A stretch of DNA of 38,868 nt from Bacilli bacterium (GTDB lineage Bacteria > Bacillota_I > Bacilli_A > RFN20 > CAG-826). The translations under genes were made by a program, and so were the position numbers. The number at the start of each line of letters is the position of its first letter. Positions within the stretch are counted from its first letter, which is position 1. The notes below the pieces were generated by a model. That model was given only the letters and a program-made list of their open reading frames with translations, was not told the DNA's origin and searched no databases. The DNA lies in assembly GCA_024408335.1 (NCBI GenBank), contig JAKSVB010000011.1:1-38868 (forward strand), given 5' to 3'. Shown piece after piece: positions 1 through 9,288 of the stretch.

Positions 1-717
1 TGCCTTAATGAATTCAATAAGATTCGCGCATACGCATACCCATACGCGTATTTTGATAAGGACAATGATGTGATTGAAGGGACCAAAGGCGATTTCGTTT
101 TCCGTAACAAAGACGAAAACGGAACCGAATATCTCTCCATCATGTTCGAGATGAAAAACGAAGCAGAAGAAACCAAAACCAAACACAAGAACGAGGATTT
201 CTTCAGAAAGCTCGATGAAGATAGAAAGAAGAAGGGGTGTGAGTACGCAGTTCTCGTTAGCCTTCTTGAACAAGAAAACGAATTCTATAACGCAGGCATT
301 GTCGATGTCTCTTACAAATATCCAAACATGTTTGTCATTAGACCCCAATTCTTCCTCCCTCTCATCGGTTTGTTAGATAAGGCAAGCAAGAAGAACGCAA
401 GAACCTTAGCGACCATCGAAGAAGAGAAGAAGCAAAGCGTCGATGTCGAGAACTTCGAAGCCAAGCTTAAGGAATTCCAAGAAGCGTTTGGAAAGAACTT
501 CACTTCAGCCTGCACCCATTACGATGCCGCGATAAAAGAGATCGATAACGCGATTGCTAAGCTAAACAAAGTGAGAGATGAATTAGATACATCAAGAAAT
601 CAGTTACGTTTAGCCAACGACAAAGCTCAAAAACTCACCATCAAAAAGCTTACGAAAGAGAGCCCAAGTCTTGCCGCTAAATTTGAAGCGATCGACATCA
701 CTTCAGAAAACGAATAG
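1..717 (+). CDS. DUF2130 domain protein, C-terminal part
   Basis: The reading frame is open from the first base, so the N-terminus lies outside the window; about 238 codons remain. The visible part carries the hallmarks of the DUF2130 family: an NEFNKIRA-like stretch, a GDFVFRNKDENG segment, an IMFEMKNE motif, KHKNEDF, GCEYAVLVSLLE, then VIRPQFFLPLIGLL and a C-terminal helical tail with LANDKAQKLTIKKLT. The acidic EMKNE and the lysine-rich motif after it look like nuclease-type conserved residues, but the biochemical role of the family is not settled. Complete members are usually roughly twice this length with a long coiled coil ahead of the conserved domain. It ends at TAG and is followed by a rho-independent terminator, so it is the last gene of its transcript. 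Confidence 0.85.
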   Translation, partial: CLNEFNKIRAYAYPYAYFDKDNDVIEGTKGDFVFRNKDENGTEYLSIMFEMKNEAEETKTKHKNEDFFRKLDEDRKKKGCEYAVLVSLLEQENEFYNAGIVDVSYKYPNMFVIRPQFFLPLIGLLDKASKKNARTLATIEEEKKQSVDVENFEAKLKEFQEAFGKNFTSACTHYDAAIKEIDNAIAKLNKVRDELDTSRNQLRLANDKAQKLTIKKLTKESPSLAAKFEAIDITSENE

Positions 718-740
718 ATCGTCACATAATTAATCAAATA

Positions 741-769
741 GAGCCTTACCTCACAGTTAGGCTCTTTTT
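741..769 (+). terminator. Rho-independent terminator after the DUF2130 gene
   Basis: GAGCCTTAC and GTTAGGCTC form a 9-bp stem with one mismatch around a short loop, followed by TTTTTG. It lies 24 nt after the DUF2130 stop. Confidence 0.8.
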
Positions 770-901
770 GCTTAGAAAAACGGAAAAAATCGCCAAGCCC
801 ACTAACTTTTTCAAAAAATTATAAAAAATGTTTTTTGCGGAAAATGTAGCGTTTTCCATATCCACATATCCCAGCGTATCAATAAACTAAAAAATATGTT
901 G

Positions 902-930
902 TTGACAGCCATTTCTCACGCACGTATGAT
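902..930 (+). promoter_or_regulatory. Promoter of the rpsL-rpsG-fusA operon
   Basis: A consensus -35 TTGACA (902-907) and a near-consensus -10 TATGAT (925-930) are separated by exactly 17 bp. Transcription should start near 937, giving a leader of about 62 nt before rpsL. The 120 bp upstream are very AT-rich and contain a GGAAAA/TTTTCC dyad at 839-857, which may act as an UP-like or regulator site. Confidence 0.85.
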
Positions 931-943
931 AGCACCCGGACGC

Positions 944-967
944 AAAAGTGGCAGAAGTGCCATTTTT
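944..967 (+). promoter_or_regulatory. Terminator-like hairpin in the rpsL leader
   Basis: AAAAGTGGCA (944-953), a GAAG tetraloop and TGCCATTTTT (958-967) form a 10-bp stem with one G-U wobble, a few nt from the predicted transcript start. Its 3' side is a run of five U. CGCAA (941-945) and TTGCG (969-973) can add an outer stem. The ribosome binding site AAAGGAGA (983-990) lies just beyond. It could be an attenuator, a 5' stabilising hairpin or a ribosomal-protein target; the sequence alone does not decide. Confidence 0.55.
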
Positions 968-998
968 ATTGCGACAAGAGAAAAAGGAGATTGGAAAT

Positions 999-1418
999 AT
1001 GCCAACAATCAACCAACTCGTCCGCTCAGGAAGAAAGAGCCTCGTCAAGAAGTCTAAGTCACCAGCCTTAGGCAAGAGATGGAACTCACTCCAAAAGCAC
1101 GAGTCTAATCAACCAAGTGCCCAAAAACGTGGCGTCTGCACCCGTGTCGGCACTATGACTCCTAAGAAGCCAAACTCAGCTCTTAGAAAGTACGCTCGTG
1201 TCCGTTTATCAAACGGCTACGAAGTCACCGCTTATATCGGCGGCGAAGGCCACAACCTTCAAGAACACAGCACAGTCATGATCCGTGGCGGCCGTGTTAA
1301 AGATTTACCAGGTGTCAGATACCACATCATCCGTGGCTGCCTTGACTGCTCCGGCATCGAAGCACGTCGTCAAGGACGTTCACTCTACGGTACAAAGACC
1401 CCTGAGGAAAAGAAGTAA
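999..1418 (+). CDS. rpsL: 30S ribosomal protein S12
   Basis: S12 (139 aa) sits at the decoding centre of the small subunit and contributes to tRNA selection accuracy. The protein begins MPTINQLVR and contains [11 protein letters not shown], the loop that carries the lysines altered in streptomycin-resistant mutants; they are the sensitive-type lysines here. [10 protein letters not shown] and [15 protein letters not shown]-like motifs follow, as does a normal basic tail. An upstream in-frame start at 948 exists, but the start at 999 has the AAAGGAGA ribosome binding site 8 nt ahead and gives the standard N-terminus, while 948 lies inside the leader hairpin. It is first in the str operon, 15 nt before rpsG. 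Confidence 0.97.
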   Translation: MPTINQLVRSGRKSLVKKSKSPALGKRWNSLQKHESNQPSAQKRGVCTRVGTMTPKKPNSALRKYARVRLSNGYEVTAYIGGEGHNLQEHSTVMIRGGRVKDLPGVRYHIIRGCLDCSGIEARRQGRSLYGTKTPEEKK

Positions 1419-1433
1419 TAGGAGGACTAAACA

Positions 1434-1904
1434 ATGTCACGTAAAGGCAAAATCGAAAAGAGAGACGTTCTCCCAGATCCAATTTATAATTCAAAGCTCG
1501 TCACCCGTCTTATCAACCGTGTTATGTACGATGGTAAGAGAGGTACCTCACAAAGAATTATCTACAACTCATTCAAGTTAATTGAAAAGAAGACTGAAAA
1601 GCCAGCTATGGACGTATTCGCTACTGCCATCGCTAACATCATGCCTGAAGTCGAATTAAAGGTTCGCCGTATCGGCGCTGCCAACTATCAGGTTCCAGTC
1701 GAAGTCAGCCCAGAGAGAAAGCAGACTCTCGGACTCAGATGGTTAGTCACCTACAGCCGTCTCCGTGGCGAAAAGACCATGGAAGAAAAGCTCGCTGGTG
1801 AAATCATCGACGCAGCAAATGGCGCTGGTGCCGCTGTTAAAAAGAAAGAAGACGTCCACAAAATGGCAGAAGCCAACAAGGCTTACGCACATTATCGCTG
1901 GTAA
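1434..1904 (+). CDS. rpsG: 30S ribosomal protein S7
   Basis: S7 (156 aa) is a primary binder of the 3' domain of 16S rRNA and organises the head of the small subunit near the E site. The sequence opens [10 protein letters not shown], followed by [43 protein letters not shown] and the C-terminal [10 protein letters not shown]; length is typical. AGGAGG lies 7 nt before the ATG. It sits between rpsL and fusA in the conserved str-operon order, with 15-nt gaps on both sides, so the three genes are surely cotranscribed. In other bacteria S7 represses this operon by binding its mRNA; no such site was identified here. Confidence 0.97.
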   Translation: MSRKGKIEKRDVLPDPIYNSKLVTRLINRVMYDGKRGTSQRIIYNSFKLIEKKTEKPAMDVFATAIANIMPEVELKVRRIGAANYQVPVEVSPERKQTLGLRWLVTYSRLRGEKTMEEKLAGEIIDAANGAGAAVKKKEDVHKMAEANKAYAHYRW

Positions 1905-1919
1905 AGGAGGAACAACACC

Positions 1920-4016
1920 ATGGCTAATGATGAAAACCTCATTGAAGAAAGTGACGTCTACGATCTTCCTCACACCAGAAATATCGGTATCATGGCACAC
2001 ATCGATGCCGGTAAGACAACAACTTCCGAACGTATCCTTTACTACACCGGCCGTACACACAAGATCGGTGAAGTTCACGAAGGTACAGCAACCATGGACT
2101 GGATGGTCCAAGAACAAGAACGTGGTGTTACAATCACCGCTTCTGTAACCACCGCATTCTGGAAGAACCACCGTATTAACATCATCGACACTCCTGGGCA
2201 CGTCGACTTCACCGTTGAAGTTGAACGTTCACTCCGTGTCCTTGACGGCGCTGTCACTGTTCTTGACTCAAAGAACGGTGTCGAACCACAAACCGAAACA
2301 GTCTGGCGTCAAGCTGACGGCTTCGGTGTCCCAAGAATCGTCTTCTGCAACAAGATGGACGCTATTGGTGCCGACTTCTTCATGTGTCTTGATTCCCTTA
2401 AGGAAAGACTCGGCGTCAAGTATGCCGCATATCAACTTCCTATCGGACGTGAATCACAATTCACAGGTGAAATCGACCTTGTCGCTATGAAAGCTTGGTA
2501 CTACACCGGCGATCGCGACGTACCACCAGAGTGCAGAGACATCCCAGAAGACTTATTACCACAAGCTCAAGATTATCACCAAAGACTTCTCGAAGCCCTC
2601 AGCGACTACGATGAAGAATTCTGCATGATGCTTCTTGAAGGTGTCGAACCAAGCGTTGAAGACATCAAGAGAGTTACCCGTAAGGCAACCCTTACCGCTA
2701 AATTCTTCCCAGTCTTCTGTGGTACCGCCTTCAAAAACAAAGGCGTTCAATTACTCTTAGATGCAGTCATCGACTATCTCCCATCCCCACTTGATATTCC
2801 AGGTGAAAAGGGTGAAAAGGGCTCAGAAGAATATGTCTGTAAGACAACTGATGATGCTCCATTCGTTGGCCTCGCATTCAAGATCGCAACCGACCCATTC
2901 GTTGGCCGTCTTGCATTCGTCCGTGTTTACCAAGGACAACTCAAAGCTGGTTCATACGTCTACAACACCAACCGTGGTGTCCAAGAACGTATCGGCCGTC
3001 TCGTTCTTATGCACTCCAACCACCGTCAAGAAGTCAGCGTTCTCCACGCTGGTGAACTCGGTGCAGTTATCGGTCTTAAGAGCACAACCACAGGTGACAC
3101 CCTCTGTGATCCAAGCGAGAAAGTCATTCTCGAAAACATGGTATTCCCAGAGCCAGTCATCGAAGAAGCTGTCGAACCAAAAACCAAAGCTGACCAAGAG
3201 AAGATGGCAATCGCTCTTCAAAAACTTGCTGAAGAAGACCCAACCTTCCGTGTCCACACCAATGCCGAAACTGGTCAAACCATCATCGGTGGTGTCGGTG
3301 AGCTTCAACTCGACATCCTTATCGACCGTATGAAACGTGAATTCAACGTTGCAGTTAACGTCGGTCGTCCACAAGTCAACTACCGTGAAACAATCCGTAG
3401 CGGTGCAGAAACTCGTGGTAAATACATCAAACAGAGTGGCGGTCACGGTCAATACGGTGACGTCGCTATCCGTTTCGAACCAAACCCAGGCAAGGGCTTC
3501 GAATTCGTCGATGCCACTGTCGGTGGATCAGTTCCAAAGGAGTTCATCAAACCTACACAACAAGGTCTTGAAGATGCCCTTGGAAGAGGTCTTATTGCTG
3601 GTTTCCCAGTAATTGATATCAAAGCTACGCTTTTCGATGGTTCATACCACGATGTTGACTCATCAGAAGCTGCTTATAAAATCGCTGCATCCATGGCTCT
3701 CAAAGAAGCTGCTGGCAAATGTAGCCCTGTCATCCTCGAACCTATCATGAAGGTCACCATCACAGTTCCAGAGAACTACTACGGTGACGTCATTGGTGAC
3801 GTTACACGTCGTCGTGGTGAGATCAACGAAGAAAATCAACGTGGCAACGCGAAGATCCTTACTTGCTTCATCCCACTCGCCGAAATGTTCGGTTACGTCA
3901 CTGACCTCCGCTCCCTCACACAAGGCCGCGGCAACTTCATGATGACATTCGACCACTATGGAGAAACCCCAAGGTTTGTCCAAGACGCAATTGTTAAGGA
4001 GCGTGGCGCTCACTAA
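1920..4016 (+). CDS. fusA: Elongation factor G
   Basis: EF-G (698 aa) is the GTPase that drives translocation and, with RRF, ribosome recycling. All GTP-binding motifs are present: AHIDAGKT (G1), the threonine in RGVTITAS (G2), DTPGHVDF (G3) and NKMD (G4). Domain II, the [11 protein letters not shown] region of domain III, the [10 protein letters not shown] stretch of domain IV and the [10 protein letters not shown] and LRSLTQGRG motifs of domain V follow in order. The length is standard. AAAGGAGG precedes the ATG, 15 nt after rpsG. The gene is rich in C-ended codons, as expected for a highly expressed gene. Confidence 0.98.
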   Translation: MANDENLIEESDVYDLPHTRNIGIMAHIDAGKTTTSERILYYTGRTHKIGEVHEGTATMDWMVQEQERGVTITASVTTAFWKNHRINIIDTPGHVDFTVEVERSLRVLDGAVTVLDSKNGVEPQTETVWRQADGFGVPRIVFCNKMDAIGADFFMCLDSLKERLGVKYAAYQLPIGRESQFTGEIDLVAMKAWYYTGDRDVPPECRDIPEDLLPQAQDYHQRLLEALSDYDEEFCMMLLEGVEPSVEDIKRVTRKATLTAKFFPVFCGTAFKNKGVQLLLDAVIDYLPSPLDIPGEKGEKGSEEYVCKTTDDAPFVGLAFKIATDPFVGRLAFVRVYQGQLKAGSYVYNTNRGVQERIGRLVLMHSNHRQEVSVLHAGELGAVIGLKSTTTGDTLCDPSEKVILENMVFPEPVIEEAVEPKTKADQEKMAIALQKLAEEDPTFRVHTNAETGQTIIGGVGELQLDILIDRMKREFNVAVNVGRPQVNYRETIRSGAETRGKYIKQSGGHGQYGDVAIRFEPNPGKGFEFVDATVGGSVPKEFIKPTQQGLEDALGRGLIAGFPVIDIKATLFDGSYHDVDSSEAAYKIAASMALKEAAGKCSPVILEPIMKVTITVPENYYGDVIGDVTRRRGEINEENQRGNAKILTCFIPLAEMFGYVTDLRSLTQGRGNFMMTFDHYGETPRFVQDAIVKERGAH

Positions 4017-4030
4017 TAGGTTTATACCTA

Positions 4031-4059
4031 TTGCGAAAGCGTTTTCCTTGCTCTAAAAT
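4031..4059 (+). promoter_or_regulatory. Probable separate promoter for tuf
   Basis: TTGCGA (4031-4036) and TAAAAT (4054-4059) are spaced by 17 bp in the 86-bp gap between fusA and tuf. The same TTGCGA/T -35 form recurs before uvrA and the subtilase gene. There is no clear terminator after fusA (only a 5-bp ATAGG/CCTAT hairpin at 4015-4031), so tuf may receive both read-through and its own transcripts. Confidence 0.55.
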
Positions 4060-4102
4060 TAACTTGCTACTTTTCTAAAACCATTAATGGAGGAAAATCA
4101 CA

Positions 4103-5320
4103 ATGGCAAAACAGAAATTTAATCGTGACCGTGTCCACGTTAACGTTGGTACAGTCGGCCACATCGACCACGGTAAGACAACCCTTACCGCAGCTATCTG
4201 CCACGTTCTTAGCTTAGTTGGCAAAGAAACTGGCGGTGCAAAAGGTAATGCACAAGACGTCGGCTACGGCGGAATCGACAGCACTCCAGAAGAGAGAGCT
4301 CGTGGTATTACCATCAACTCAGCCCACGAAGAGTACGAAACCGAAAAGCGTCACTACGCTCACGTTGACTGCCCAGGGCACGCTGACTACATCAAGAACA
4401 TGATCACCGGTGCAGCTCAAATGGACGCTGGTATCCTTGTTGTCTCAGCAGCTGACGGCGTTATGCCTCAAACTCGTGAACACGTCCTTCTTGCTCGTCA
4501 AGTCGGCGTTCCACAACTCCTTGTCTTCTTAAACAAGTGTGACATGGTTGACGATCCAGAACTCATCGACATCGTTGAAATGGACGTCCGTGACCTTCTC
4601 AGCAAATACGAATTCCCTGGCGATGAAATCCCAGTCGTTCGTGGTTCAGCTCTTAAGGCTTGCGAAGTTGCATCAAGCTCAGATCCAGCAGCTGCATGCA
4701 TCCTCGAACTCCTCAACCAACTCGATACCTACTTCCCAGATCCAGCACGTACTGATGACAAGCCATTCCTTCTCCCAATCGAAGACGTTATGACTATCTC
4801 TGGCCGTGGTACTGTCGTCACTGGCCGTGTCGAACGTGGTATGATCAAACTCAACGACGAAGCAGAAATCGTTGGTATCAAAGCTACCCAAAAGACCGTT
4901 GTTACTGGTCTTGAAATGTTCCGTAAGTTACTTGACTTCGCAGAAGCAGGCGACAACGTCGGTGCACTTCTCCGTGGTATCACCCGTGACCAAGTCGAAC
5001 GTGGCCAAGTTCTTGCAAAGCCAGGTTCAATCGTCCCACACGACAAATTCAGCGCAACTGTCTACGTTCTCACCAAGGACGAAGGTGGCCGTCACACCGC
5101 TTTCTTAAACGGTTACAGACCACAATTCTTCTTCCGTACCACCGATATCACTGGTAGCATCACTCTTCCAGCTGATGTCCAAATGGTTATGCCTGGTGAC
5201 CACGTTACCTTCACTGTCCAACTTATCAACCCAATCGCTATCGAAGCAGGCACTAAGTTCTCAATCCGTGAAGGCGGCAAGACCGTTGGTTCAGGAACTG
5301 TTTCAGAAATCCTTCACTAA
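4103..5320 (+). CDS. tuf: Elongation factor Tu
   Basis: EF-Tu (405 aa) carries aminoacyl-tRNA to the ribosome as a GTP complex. G1 is GHIDHGKT, G3 is DCPGHADY, G4 is NKCD and G5 is SALK; the switch I threonine is in ARGITIN. Domains II and III are complete, ending [15 protein letters not shown]. It is about ten residues longer than the usual 394-397. By comparison with recalled E. coli and B. subtilis sequences, most of the extra length is an insert of about eight residues in the switch I (effector) loop: the usual FDQID or YDQID is replaced by VGYGGID after a GGAKGNAQD stretch. GGAGG precedes the ATG by 9 nt. A strong terminator follows. Confidence 0.97.
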   Translation: MAKQKFNRDRVHVNVGTVGHIDHGKTTLTAAICHVLSLVGKETGGAKGNAQDVGYGGIDSTPEERARGITINSAHEEYETEKRHYAHVDCPGHADYIKNMITGAAQMDAGILVVSAADGVMPQTREHVLLARQVGVPQLLVFLNKCDMVDDPELIDIVEMDVRDLLSKYEFPGDEIPVVRGSALKACEVASSSDPAAACILELLNQLDTYFPDPARTDDKPFLLPIEDVMTISGRGTVVTGRVERGMIKLNDEAEIVGIKATQKTVVTGLEMFRKLLDFAEAGDNVGALLRGITRDQVERGQVLAKPGSIVPHDKFSATVYVLTKDEGGRHTAFLNGYRPQFFFRTTDITGSITLPADVQMVMPGDHVTFTVQLINPIAIEAGTKFSIREGGKTVGSGTVSEILH

Positions 5321-5348
5321 TTTGTCTAGGATCTAAGATTCAAAATTT

Positions 5349-5377
5349 GACCTCTGAGCAATCAGGGGTCTTTTTTT
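5349..5377 (+). terminator. Terminator of tuf
   Basis: GACCTCTGA and TCAGGGGTC form a 9-bp stem (one G-U pair) around GCAA, followed by seven T. It ends the str-tuf transcript. Confidence 0.9.
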
Positions 5378-5381
5378 GCAC

Positions 5382-5415
5382 AAAAAAAGCTCGACTTTGA
5401 TGAATCGAGCTTTTC
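5382..5415 (-). terminator. Terminator of pepO
   Basis: GCTCGA (5389-5394) and TCGAGC (5405-5410) are flanked by A and T runs. Read on the - strand, this is a hairpin ending in TTTTTTT just after the pepO stop. The A-rich 5' flank could also let it work for the + strand as a backup to the tuf terminator. Confidence 0.8.
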
Positions 5416-5430
5416 TAATAGTTTTAGCTA

Positions 5431-7341
5431 TTACCAGATGATGATGCGCTTCTCTGGAGCGATATACATCTTGTCTGTCTCTTTGACATTGAATGCTTCA
5501 TACCACTCTTTGAAGTTTCTTGGCTGCATATTGCCACGAAGTACAACTGGAGCGTGAACATCGGTGTTAAGCAACATGTTAAGGTATTCAGGACGTCCTT
5601 TCATGCACCAGATACGTGCCCAGTTCTTGAAGTATGCTTGGTAATCGGCGTTAGGCATCTGGCTCATGATTTCAAGAGTGACAGCCATGCCGCCATTATC
5701 GGCGATGTTTTCGCTCACGATGAGTTCGCCATTGGCTTTGCCGCCATTGATTTCAATGCCATCAAATTGTTCGATCATGCCTTTGGTGAGTTCTTGGAAG
5801 CTCTTGTAGTCTTCTTCGGTCCACCAATTGTTGAGGTTACCATTTTCATCGCATTGAGCGCCGTTGTTGTCGAAGGCGTGGCTGATTTCGTGTCCGATGA
5901 CAGCGCCGATGCCGCCAAGGTTCTCTTCTGGCTTTTGTTTGATGCTGTAGAAAGGAGCTTGGAGGATAGCGGCAGGGAAGGTGATGTCGTTTGAGCTTGG
6001 ATTATAGCAAGCATTGACGAGGTGTCCAGGCATGCCCCATTCACCACGGTCAACTGGCTCATGGAGTTTGTTTAAAGCGTGGAAGAAGCATTGGGTGCCA
6101 AGCTTGTCGAGCATCGCGTAATATGAATCGTTTGGATCGACTTTAAGCTCATCATAGAAGGCGTCTGCTTTATCTGGATAGCCCATCTTGATTTTGATGG
6201 TACTGAGCTTAAGGATTGCCTTTTCTTTGGTTGCTTCCGCTAAGAATGTGCTCTTCTTCATTCTTCCTTTATAGGCTTCGATGATTTTCTTAACCATCTC
6301 AATGACGTCTTTCTTAGCTTCTTCGCCGAAATACTTCTCGCCATAGTAGATGCCGATGACTTCGCTGAATGAACTTTCGGCAACGCCAAAGGCGTGCTTT
6401 TCGTTGCTAGTCATCTTAGGGTTACCAGTTATTGCGCGGCGATACATGCCTGCGATTTCTCTAAGTTCTTCGGTTAAGGTTCCGCATGACCCAAGAAGCA
6501 TCCTGACATACGCCCATTTTTTGAAGAGAGGGAACATCTCTTCGTTCCAGTATTCACCAAACTCTTTGAGGGCACGTGGATCGTTAACGATGATGGTAGT
6601 AGGGGCTTTATCCTTATAAATATCTTCAAGGAATTTCTTAAATGGGAAAGGCTTCATTTGCTCTTCGACTTCATCGCTAGTCATTGGGTTATACGCTTTG
6701 ATGTAGTCGGCCCATTCGAGTTGGCTCTTAACGTGCTTTGAGATTTCTTTATCGTATGCAAGAGCAGCATTGACGTAATCTTCTTGTTCTTCTTTACTTA
6801 AGTCGGTGTAAGAGATGATCTTTAAAGCCATCTCTTTCCAAACGGAAAGAAGCTTCTCTCCTCTTTCGTTTCCTTCAGCATAGTAAGTGACGTCAGGAAG
6901 GATGATTGAAGGGCCTGCTATTTCGAAGCAGTGCTTGAGGCTATCTTTCATATCAGGGCTAACGCCGTATGAGAATGGGAGGCGAGAACCAATGACGCTA
7001 CTCATTTCAAAAGCTCTATCCATGAATTCATTCATGTCTTTGACTTCTTGAAGCTTATGAAGGTCAGCAAGAACTGGCTTTACGCCATCTTCGTCACGAC
7101 GTTTGGTGTCGAGTCCTGCTTTATAGATGGTGATGGCTTTAGCGAAGTTCTCGTTTGGGATTTCGAGTTTTCCCTCAGCCATATCATTGAATTCTTTCAT
7201 TAAGAGTTTTTCTACTTCGATATCGAGGTCAGCAAAGCCTCCAGCGCTTGATCTGTCATCTGGAATAACTGCTTTGTCGATCCATTCTTGGTTAACGAAG
7301 TGATATAAATCGTCTTGGATTCTGATTTCTTTCTTTTCCAT
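5431..7341 (-). CDS. pepO: M13-family metalloendopeptidase (PepO-like)
   Basis: A 636-aa zinc endopeptidase of the neprilysin/PepO family, which cuts oligopeptides. The zinc site is HEISH (His484, Glu485, His488) with the third ligand in SENIADNGG (Glu544, with Asp548). The upstream NACYNPSSNDITFPAA stretch matches the family's NAYY substrate-binding motif. It begins MEKKEIRIQDDLYHFVNQEW, the usual start of cytoplasmic bacterial PepO, and has no signal peptide or N-terminal membrane anchor. AAAGGAGA lies a few nt before the ATG. The family often ends in a conserved C-terminal Trp, and this protein ends IIIW. It stands alone on the - strand, with its own terminator, and diverges from the RDD gene across about 84 bp. 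Confidence 0.95.
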   Translation of the reverse strand: MEKKEIRIQDDLYHFVNQEWIDKAVIPDDRSSAGGFADLDIEVEKLLMKEFNDMAEGKLEIPNENFAKAITIYKAGLDTKRRDEDGVKPVLADLHKLQEVKDMNEFMDRAFEMSSVIGSRLPFSYGVSPDMKDSLKHCFEIAGPSIILPDVTYYAEGNERGEKLLSVWKEMALKIISYTDLSKEEQEDYVNAALAYDKEISKHVKSQLEWADYIKAYNPMTSDEVEEQMKPFPFKKFLEDIYKDKAPTTIIVNDPRALKEFGEYWNEEMFPLFKKWAYVRMLLGSCGTLTEELREIAGMYRRAITGNPKMTSNEKHAFGVAESSFSEVIGIYYGEKYFGEEAKKDVIEMVKKIIEAYKGRMKKSTFLAEATKEKAILKLSTIKIKMGYPDKADAFYDELKVDPNDSYYAMLDKLGTQCFFHALNKLHEPVDRGEWGMPGHLVNACYNPSSNDITFPAAILQAPFYSIKQKPEENLGGIGAVIGHEISHAFDNNGAQCDENGNLNNWWTEEDYKSFQELTKGMIEQFDGIEINGGKANGELIVSENIADNGGMAVTLEIMSQMPNADYQAYFKNWARIWCMKGRPEYLNMLLNTDVHAPVVLRGNMQPRNFKEWYEAFNVKETDKMYIAPEKRIIIW

Positions 7342-7390
7342 TGTCTTCTCCTTTGCGGTTCCTTATCATTTTGACTTTTCTTATTTCTTA

Positions 7391-7419
7391 TTCAAGAAAT
7401 ATCTTTCATTATGTATAGT
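7391..7419 (+). promoter_or_regulatory. Promoter of the RDD gene, leaderless type
   Basis: TTCAAG (7391-7396), 17 bp, then TATAGT (7414-7419). The ATG at 7426 begins 6 nt after the -10 element, which puts it at the expected transcript start. No ribosome binding site is visible. Confidence 0.5.
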
Positions 7420-7425
7420 ATTGTT

Positions 7426-8637
7426 ATGAACAAATTATTAGTTGAACCTTCTCCTTACAAACGCATATTCTCCTATGTCGTTGATTTCATCATTGCTTTA
7501 GTCCTTGGCCTATTCGTCTTCGCAACGCTTGGTAACAGCGTGCTTATGGACGCTTTAGGAGGAAATAGAGCCTTTGACAATATCACCAATTTCGCTGTTG
7601 ATAGCCATCTTGCTTACAAAACAAAAGAGACGCCATCCGCTGCATTATATTCTTTCGCACCAGATGGCAAAGAAGATAAAGCAAAAGGATATGTTGCCAC
7701 TCCTAATGGCGAAAAAGGATATGAAGCGTATTTAGACCGTGTCTGGTATTACTATACAGAATTTGTCAATGTCGCTAAAAACCCTGACGAAAGAGTCGTC
7801 TCTCGCACTAAAAGCGATGGAACTCCATTCTCGTCATTGGATTATTATCAGTCGTTTTTCTTCGATGTTTTAGGCTTTGACGCCTCCTCTTCGAAAGACA
7901 ACAAATATTTCGTATACGCAATGGATGGGGACGCCCCAGATTACTTTGCTAAGCCAGTCTTGAACGCGACATATCAAGCTGCGGTTGATTCAGGCAGCGC
8001 TCAAGACCTTGAGGTGTTGAATAACTATTTCTATTTCGCTAGCCAAGAAGCCGGCGGATCAGGCATTTATTACGATGCCGTATGTGATTTAGAAGGACCG
8101 CTTTTTAAGAAAGGCTCCGTCCAAACGTATTATCAAGAGCAATTTAGCAAATATTCCCTTTCAAGCTACATCACCGAAGTCATATGCATTCTCCCATTCA
8201 ACATCATCTTCTTCTTCGTGATTCCTCTTGTTTCAAAGAAAGGACTCACTTTAGGAAAGCGCATCTTCGGTTTAGCGGTCGTTAATGAGGAAGGATATCT
8301 AATGAGTACCAAACAAAGAATCTTTAGACCTCTTATCGTCACCCTCATTAACTCTCTATTCTTGATGCCAAACATGCAAACGGGCATGACCATATATGTC
8401 ATTCTTGGGGCTATTAGTTTCTTCATGATGATGTTTAGCAAAAAGAAAAAGGCAAACATCCAAGAACGAATCACAAAAACAATTGTTGTCGATAACAAAC
8501 AATCTAAGATCTTTGCTTCTTTTGAAGAAAAAGAGGAGTACTTCAAAGATAATGACCTCGATAAATATGGAAACCCAAATAAAGTCATCGTCACTAGCGA
8601 TGGGGAACCAACAGTAAACCTCACAAAAGAAGAATAA
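7426..8637 (+). CDS. RDD-family membrane protein
   Basis: A 403-aa integral membrane protein. The first helix (about residues 13-35, YVVDFIIALVLGLFVFATLG) starts right after the Arg of YKRIFSYVVD, the R..D signature that names the RDD family. A long polar region (about 40-240) with no membrane segment follows. Then come two or more helices (LPFNIIFFFVIPLV and LIVTLINSLFLMP), with TLGKRIFGLAVV, the family's second conserved motif, between them. The C-terminus is charged. The role of RDD proteins is mostly unknown. The large inserted loop between helices 1 and 2 is unusual for the family, which typically is 130-200 aa. An in-frame ATG at 7411 would lie upstream of the predicted -10 box, so 7426 is preferred. 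A bidirectional terminator follows. Confidence 0.8.
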   Translation: MNKLLVEPSPYKRIFSYVVDFIIALVLGLFVFATLGNSVLMDALGGNRAFDNITNFAVDSHLAYKTKETPSAALYSFAPDGKEDKAKGYVATPNGEKGYEAYLDRVWYYYTEFVNVAKNPDERVVSRTKSDGTPFSSLDYYQSFFFDVLGFDASSSKDNKYFVYAMDGDAPDYFAKPVLNATYQAAVDSGSAQDLEVLNNYFYFASQEAGGSGIYYDAVCDLEGPLFKKGSVQTYYQEQFSKYSLSSYITEVICILPFNIIFFFVIPLVSKKGLTLGKRIFGLAVVNEEGYLMSTKQRIFRPLIVTLINSLFLMPNMQTGMTIYVILGAISFFMMMFSKKKKANIQERITKTIVVDNKQSKIFASFEEKEEYFKDNDLDKYGNPNKVIVTSDGEPTVNLTKEE

Positions 8638-8641
8638 GAAA

Positions 8642-8675
8642 AAGCCGGATTCAATTTGAACCCGGCTTATTTGTT
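8642..8675. terminator. Bidirectional terminator
   Basis: AAGCCGG (8642-8648) pairs with CCGGCTT (8662-8668), and TTCAA/TTGAA extend the stem inward. T-rich sequence follows on the + strand and A/T-rich sequence on the other side, so it can serve the convergent RDD and HTH genes. Confidence 0.75.
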
Positions 8676-8682
8676 ATCTCGT

Positions 8683-8904
8683 TTAGCGATTCTTAACAAG
8701 GACGTAGAGGTCCTTCTTTCTTAAATAATTGATTTCGGTTGTTGGCTCGAAGGCTCTAAGGAAACAACGGATTTCATTCATGTATCGCTTGAAAGTTACG
8801 TTTGAAAGCCCTGTGAGTTCCATAGCCGCTTTTTTGGAAAGAGCCTTCTCTTTTTCGAGCTTTGTGTAAAGGTATAAAAGCGTTTGTCCTTTTGTGAGTT
8901 CCAT
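8683..8904 (-). CDS. Small helix-turn-helix protein
   Basis: A 73-aa protein starting MELTKGQTLLYLYTKL. The middle, KALSKKAAMELTGLSNVTFKRYMNEIRCFL, reads as a helix-turn-helix of the DeoR/HTH_11 kind, in which the second helix recognises DNA. The C-terminal YLRKKDLYVLVKN could be the wing. It is too short to carry a sensor domain, so it may be a simple repressor or an accessory DNA-binding protein. An in-frame start 14 codons further up (8946) exists, but AAAAGGAGG lies directly before the ATG at 8904. It is convergent with the RDD gene and shares its terminator. The upstream 8947-9070 region is AT-rich and holds no other gene that I can see. Confidence 0.65.
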   Translation of the reverse strand: MELTKGQTLLYLYTKLEKEKALSKKAAMELTGLSNVTFKRYMNEIRCFLRAFEPTTEINYLRKKDLYVLVKNR

Positions 8905-9070
8905 TGTTTTCCTCCTTTTTCTTTCGGTGGATTCGTCACATAACATATGGGTTTTTCATATATTTGCGACTTAATGAATTAAATATAAGAAAAAAATACA
9001 ACGTGTAGCAATGCATTGGTTTACTTATTAGCGCTTTTTCAAAATTCTTTCGCAAAAGATTAGAATACAC

Positions 9071-9099
9071 TTGAAGGATTTGAATTACCGTTATATCAT
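9071..9099 (+). promoter_or_regulatory. Promoter of tRNA-Lys
   Basis: TTGAAG (9071-9076), 17 bp, TATCAT (9094-9099). The expected start is a few nt before the mature tRNA 5' end at 9110. Confidence 0.6.
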
Positions 9100-9109
9100 A
9101 TAGCGCACT

Positions 9110-9185
<76 letters not shown>

Positions 9186-9197
9186 GAAAAAAAGAAT

Positions 9198-9224
9198 GGC
9201 TTGATGAAAATCAGGCCTTTTTTT
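9198..9224 (+). terminator. Terminator of tRNA-Lys
   Basis: GGCTTGAT and ATCAGGCC form an 8-bp stem with one G-U pair around a GAA-containing loop, followed by seven T. Confidence 0.85.
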
Positions 9225-9288
9225 GTTCCTTGCGTTGGAGTGGTTTAAACCTTAACGCCTCCTTTAATACAAAAAAGAGGAAATAGCG

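Noticed and set aside
20-52. CGCATAC/CCATACGCG repeats near the left edge
   Set aside because: They lie in frame within the DUF2130 coding region and encode the conserved RAYAYPYAYF segment.
948-998. Upstream in-frame start giving S12 a 17-residue extension
   Set aside because: It lies inside the leader hairpin, has no ribosome binding site, and the ATG at 999 has AAAGGAGA and the standard S12 N-terminus.
1285-4013. Long frames on both strands inside rpsL, rpsG, fusA and tuf
   Set aside because: They are shadows caused by the biased codon use of highly expressed genes; the true frames are beyond doubt.
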